Assembly (NCBI GenBank): GCA_006937955.1
Contig: SSNP01000030.1
Coordinates: 4,511,845-4,575,844 of the forward strand
Source: Pachypanchax playfairii
Taxonomy: Eukaryota > Chordata > Actinopteri > Cyprinodontiformes > Aplocheilidae
Direction of reading: 5' to 3'
DNA length: 64,000 bases
The position numbers and the translations under genes were made by a program. Within the stretch, counting starts at the first letter, position 1; the number at the start of each line of letters is the position of its first letter. Shown here piece after piece: positions 59,995-64,000 of this stretch. The notes beneath the pieces were generated by a model. That model was not told the origin of the DNA. It ran no database searches and saw only the letters and a program-made list of their open reading frames with translations.

Positions 59995-60978
59995 ATGTCA
60001 GCAAGGGGTAAAAGAGATGGCAGAGAAACCAAAACGCCTAAGCAAACAGAGACTCGAAGCGAACATGCTAACACTAGCCCCGAGAGAGAGCCTCTGGCTA
60101 ACCTGGATCTGATACTCCAAGAATTAAGAGACTTTCGACAGGACAACAAGTGTCAACTGGAGGAAATCAAGGGAGAAATAACGAAGACAAACACCAGACT
60201 GAATGAGGCAGAAGACCGAATTGAAAAGGCAGAAGAAAGGCTGCAAAATGTCGAAGAAGTTCTGTCCGAGATGCTAAAACTAAATGCTCAAATGGAGGCT
60301 AAGCTAACTGAGCAGGAAAGCCGATCACAACGGGAAAATATCCGTTTATACGGGATTCCAGAGGGGGCCGAGAAGAACAGTTCATCTGTAGTTGCGTTTG
60401 TGGAGCGACTGTTGTGTGATAACTTCAACATTGCTGATACAACAACTCTACAAATTGAGAGAGCCCATCGCGCATTTGGTCCTGCGCCTCCGCCACATGC
60501 CCAGCCGAGATCTATTGTTGTCAAGTTTGCTCGCTTCCGAACCAAAGAGATGGTACTCAGCAAAGCATGGCAACAGAAGGGTTTGATGCTGGAAGAAACC
60601 CGGATCAATGTTGACAATGATTACCCGCCGCGTATTTTACAAAAGCGAAAAGAATACGCAGAGGCTCGAAAAGTTCTCAAGGATCGAAACATCAGGTTTC
60701 AGACTCTGTTCCCTGCACGATTAAAAGTCAAATACCAGGAAGGGGACAAGATTTATGACACGGTAGAGGAGGCGACGAGGGACTTGGCGAAGAGAGGTTT
60801 CAACATCGCGCCCGTCAAGTCACCTGAGACAATGATGGAGCGTCTTCAAAAACTACGCTGGCAGAGGAGCGGACGAGCCCGGCAAGTGGAAAGCGTCAGA
60901 ATCGGAACTCCGCACTATAAAGAGCGACTTCAAGTATTCAGAAGAGAGGAACAACCCCAAAATGTGGACAGTGGTTAA
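59995..60978 (+). CDS. L1 ORF1 RNA-binding protein
   Basis: 327 residues from ATG in GCAAGGATGTCAGC (a GTG-started frame reaches 15 bases further up, but ATG is the natural start). Basic N-terminus (SARGKRDGRETKTPKQ), then a coiled coil of about 80 residues (EEIKGEITKTNTRLNEAEDR and following heptads). Next is the RRM-like core with ENIRLYGIPEGAEK and IERAHRAFGP, where REN-IRL-G and ERAHR are L1 ORF1 signatures. The C-terminal domain includes YPPRILQKRKEYAEARKVL and IRFQTLFPARLKV. It forms trimers that coat L1 RNA in the cytoplasm and acts as a chaperone in retrotransposition. No stops or shifts, so it looks intact. Confidence 0.95.
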   Translation: MSARGKRDGRETKTPKQTETRSEHANTSPEREPLANLDLILQELRDFRQDNKCQLEEIKGEITKTNTRLNEAEDRIEKAEERLQNVEEVLSEMLKLNAQMEAKLTEQESRSQRENIRLYGIPEGAEKNSSSVVAFVERLLCDNFNIADTTTLQIERAHRAFGPAPPPHAQPRSIVVKFARFRTKEMVLSKAWQQKGLMLEETRINVDNDYPPRILQKRKEYAEARKVLKDRNIRFQTLFPARLKVKYQEGDKIYDTVEEATRDLAKRGFNIAPVKSPETMMERLQKLRWQRSGRARQVESVRIGTPHYKERLQVFRREEQPQNVDSG

Positions 60979-61344
60979 CAGCCCCGGGAATGGTGAGTTT
61001 TGTTTAAGTAACTGTTTGCCTATATCGGAGCAATAGGACTTTATACGCCCTAGCTGCTTAGTTATATTTTATATAGTCGGGAAGGACCTTGGAAACGGCA
61101 CCTGGTCACGTGGACACTTATGAGGGCCCTCCCATTTACCAAAAGGGAGGTTTCCCCCCAAAGCCACCTACTTCCATCTGGTGGTGGGCCTTAAGTAAGA
61201 CCCATAATGTGGAAGACATTTTTGTGTTACTATTTTCGTTATTCTGTTTTGAAAGTTCACAATATGTTTGTTTACAGTTGTTCTATACTGTACAGGGGAG
61301 GTTTTTCACTCATTTGCAGAGCATAACTATTGATTTAAGACTTA

Positions 61345-63609
61345 ATGTCAAACATCAAATTAGCCACATTTAATGTTAATGGTTTAAATAGCCCAATTAA
61401 GAGAGGGAAAATTTTGTCCAAATTAAAAAAAGACAGTATCCAAGTAGCTTATCTTCAAGAAACTCATCTCAATGCCACTGAACATGCCAAACTAAACAGA
61501 ATGGGTTTTAAATATGTATTTGCATCATCTGATAGAACTGGACATAAAAGAGGGGTAGCTATATTAATTGCAAAAGGAGTAAATTATGAACACATGTCAG
61601 AACTTACTGATACAGAGGGTAGGTTTGTGATGATAATAGGTAAACTAGAAGGGACCATTGTAAGCCTCCTTAATGTTTATGCCCCTCCAGGCAGTGGATG
61701 GATATTCTATAAGAAAATTTTAGATTTGATGACAACAAAAGCACAAGGGATCATCATTAGTGGTGGAGATTTTAACATACATCTCAATTCAAGACTAGAT
61801 GTTTCAAATGGTAAATCTGCAACAAAATTTATAAGTAAAAGAATGACAGCCATGATGAAAGAATTGGGTATTGTAGATGTATGGAGGGAATTATATCCCA
61901 CTAGCCGAGATTACACGTATTACTCCTCACCACATGCGGTATATACTAGAATAGACTATTTTTTCATTTTTAGTAGAGATTTACACAAAATCGAGAGGTG
62001 TGATATAGGTCCTATCACTCTCTCAGATCATAGTCCGGTTTTTATTTCTCTGTCCTTAAATATAGAACAAAGATCTACACTATGGAGACTAAATTCTAAT
62101 ATATTGAATAACTCAGACACTAAGGAATATTTAATAGCAGAAATTAACACATTCATGGACTTAAATGATAATGGGGAGGTGACACCAGGCATCCTGTGGG
62201 ACACATTAAAAGCAGTTATGAGGGGTAAAATTATTGCCATTACCTCCTTCAGAAACAAACGCAGAAGACAAAAGTTACAAGAACTAGAGACTAAACTAAA
62301 GCAACTAGAAAGGGTCCACAGTGTTACTTTAGATGAGAAGAAAAAGCAAGAAATAAAAGAGATAAGGACAGAGATAGAGGAAATGAGCACACAGGAAATA
62401 CAAAAGAAATGTATATTTTTAAAACAACGTTACTACGAGGTTGGAGGTAAGGAAACAAAACTTTTAGCGTACAAACTAAAGAAACAGCAAGCAGATAACA
62501 CAATTTTTAAAATACGAAACCCGGAATCAGGAGAAATTGAACACAGACAGGAAAAAATTCAGCAAAGCTTCGAAAAATTTTATAAAACACTCTATTCTCA
62601 GGAACATATTGATAATATTTGTCACATTGATGCATTTTTGGCTTCACTTGACTTACCTTCCATCTCCGAAGAACAAAATAAAAAATTAACATCAGCAATA
62701 ACAATTGAGGAAGTAAATGCAGCCATTTCTAGGCTGAAAACAAATAAATCACCTGGCCCAGATGGTTTTACCACAGAATGGTATAAATCCCTACGAGAAC
62801 ATTTAACCCCTACACTGCTGAAGACATTCAACTGGGTTCTAGCGGACAATAAAATTCCACCCTCCTGGAAAGATGCAATAATTTCACTGATCCCTAAAGA
62901 AGGAAAAGATAAACTCGAGTGTGGTAGTTTTCGTCCAATTAGTGTATTAAACATAGACTACAAATTATTTACTTCTATATTGGCACATAGAATAGACAAG
63001 ATTCTTCCTTCCTTAATCCACATGGACCAAACTGGTTTCATAAAGCAAAGACAAACACAAGATAATTTGAGAAGAACACTCCACATTATTAACCGCATTA
63101 TTCAAAAAGACACAGAGGCGATGCTTGTAAGTCTTGACGCAGAGAAGGCCTTCGACTCTGTCAGGTGGTCCTTCCTGTATAAAGTACTGGCAAAATTTGG
63201 TTTCCATAAATCAATCATTGACACATTTCAAGCTTTATACGATAGGCCTTCCGCTAGGATCAAAGTTAACGGTGCCCTTTCAAAGGCGTTTTCTTTGGAG
63301 CGAGGAACCAGACAGGACTGTCCAGCATCGCCCCTGCTCTTTGCGTTGTTTATTGAACCTTTAAGTCAGGAGATACGACAGAATTGTGAAATTAAAGGAA
63401 TATGTATGCATTCTGAGGAACACAAACTAGCGTTATTTGCAGACTACTACTACTACTACTACTACTACTGTCATTTAGCAGACGCTTTTATCCAAAGCGA
63501 CTTACATTGAGAGAACATACAAGCAAGAATTCAAAGAGAAGGAAAAAAATATAAGGAGGCGGACTGTTTGGAGTCCAGTTTAATTCCGACGCTGATACAT
63601 CAAGTGTAA

Positions 63610-63685
<76 letters not shown>

Positions 63686-64000
63686 TTTNGATGTATTGGT
63701 ATACCTAACACAACCTACTCAGACATTCCCTAAACTAATGACTGAATTAGAAAAATACAGTGCTCTCTCCGGATATAAATTAAATGTCCAAAAGACGCAA
63801 GTGCTTACTTTCAATTCTGATCCACCTCGCTCCCTAAAAGAGAAGTTTAATTTAGGATGGGGGGCAGACCATATACGGTACCTTGGGGTTAACCTCCCAA
63901 AAGATACTTCAAAACTGTTTACACTAAATTATGAGCCACTAAACGCTAATATTAAGTCAGATATACAAAGATGGAGCCTCATTCCATTTTTAAGCCTTTA
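61345..64000 (+). pseudogene. L1 ORF2 endonuclease/reverse transcriptase, split by insertion
   Basis: Open for 700 codons from ATG. The AP-endonuclease domain (1-235) has NVNG at 10-13, QETH with E39, GGDFN with D142 and N144, RIDYFF with D204, and SDHSPV with D228/H229. A coiled linker lies at 300-370. The reverse transcriptase has GPDGF at 471, FRPISVLN at 529, SLDAEKAFDSV with D598, and FAD ending at D700. The second aspartate of FADD lies at 63690 after a 245-base insertion; the frame then continues DVLVYLTQ, KLNVQKTQVL and RYLGVNLPK to the edge. The normally conserved RQGCPLSP block reads RQDCPASP (656-663), itself possibly inactivating. The missing C-terminus lies outside the window. 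Confidence 0.93.
63445..63689 (-). mobile_element. SINE-like insertion in antisense, with T run and N
   Basis: Read on the minus strand, it ends AAGTCGCTTTGGATAAAAGC, then GTCTGCTAAATGACAG and a (TAG)n tail: a 3' terminal pattern shared by several fish SINE/LINE families. On the + strand it begins with (TAC)n right after GCAGAC and ends in about 70 T, ATTTT and one N. No target duplication is visible, possibly because the T run and N are not reliable. The family is not determined. Confidence 0.75.

Larger units (their letters stand above)
59866..64000 (+). mobile_element. L1-type LINE, runs off right edge
   Basis: Two-ORF non-LTR element: short 5' leader (ACTTCCGGTTGGGACACGGA at about 59868), intact ORF1, a 366-bp spacer, then ORF2 with endonuclease and reverse transcriptase. 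ORF2 is interrupted by an antisense insertion at 63445-63689 and resumes in frame to the window end. The long intact frames mark a young copy. The exact 5' end is approximate. Confidence 0.93.

Overview
This is a teleost fish chromosome segment. The evidence is three coding exons with vertebrate splice structure, and a repeat fraction made of fish-type Tc1-like, hAT, L1, L2/CR1 and tRNA-SINE elements. I cannot name the species; a percomorph-type fish is a guess from the repeat mix.

The only host gene I recognise is pard3 (Par-3 cell-polarity scaffold), on the + strand. The window holds its last three coding exons: 26615-26735, 38942-39069 and 46657-47086 (stop codon TGA). They encode the coiled-coil C-terminal tail. 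Splice phases agree across both junctions. Bases 1-26614 are therefore intron of an upstream, unseen exon. The two complete introns are about 12.2 kb and 7.6 kb. Everything after 47.1 kb is 3' flank.

Region by region. 1-1717: GT-rich satellite. 2.6-9.1 kb: a hAT-type MITE and broken LINE copies, two of them carrying tandem arrays. 9.4-26.4 kb: Tc1 fossils, hAT elements, TTAA-flanked MITEs, a pair of GGTTGTATTCACACC-type MITEs, a foldback element and a perfect-centre palindrome. 27.7-29.3 kb: a Tc1-like element with an open transposase frame that runs into an assembly gap, with a Tn5/Nextera adapter sequence at the gap edge. 29.3-43.6 kb: more TTAA MITEs (several nested), a hAT with a BED-finger relic, and a tRNA-derived SINE. 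44.8-46.3 kb: a LINE fragment expanded into 52 exact 21-bp units. 47.4-58.3 kb: further nested MITEs, hATs and a DD36E-spaced Tc1-like element. 59.9-64 kb: a near full-length L1 with intact ORF1 and an ORF2 that is open until an antisense SINE-like insertion splits the two aspartates of the reverse transcriptase FADD motif.

No bacterial-type system, CRISPR array, tRNA or rRNA gene was seen. The most informative features are a layered transposon nest at 13.4-15.0 kb whose empty site is preserved elsewhere in the window, LINE coding sequence converted into in-frame minisatellites, and the adapter relic at the gap. Family names for repeats rest on recognition of sequence features, not on a database search.
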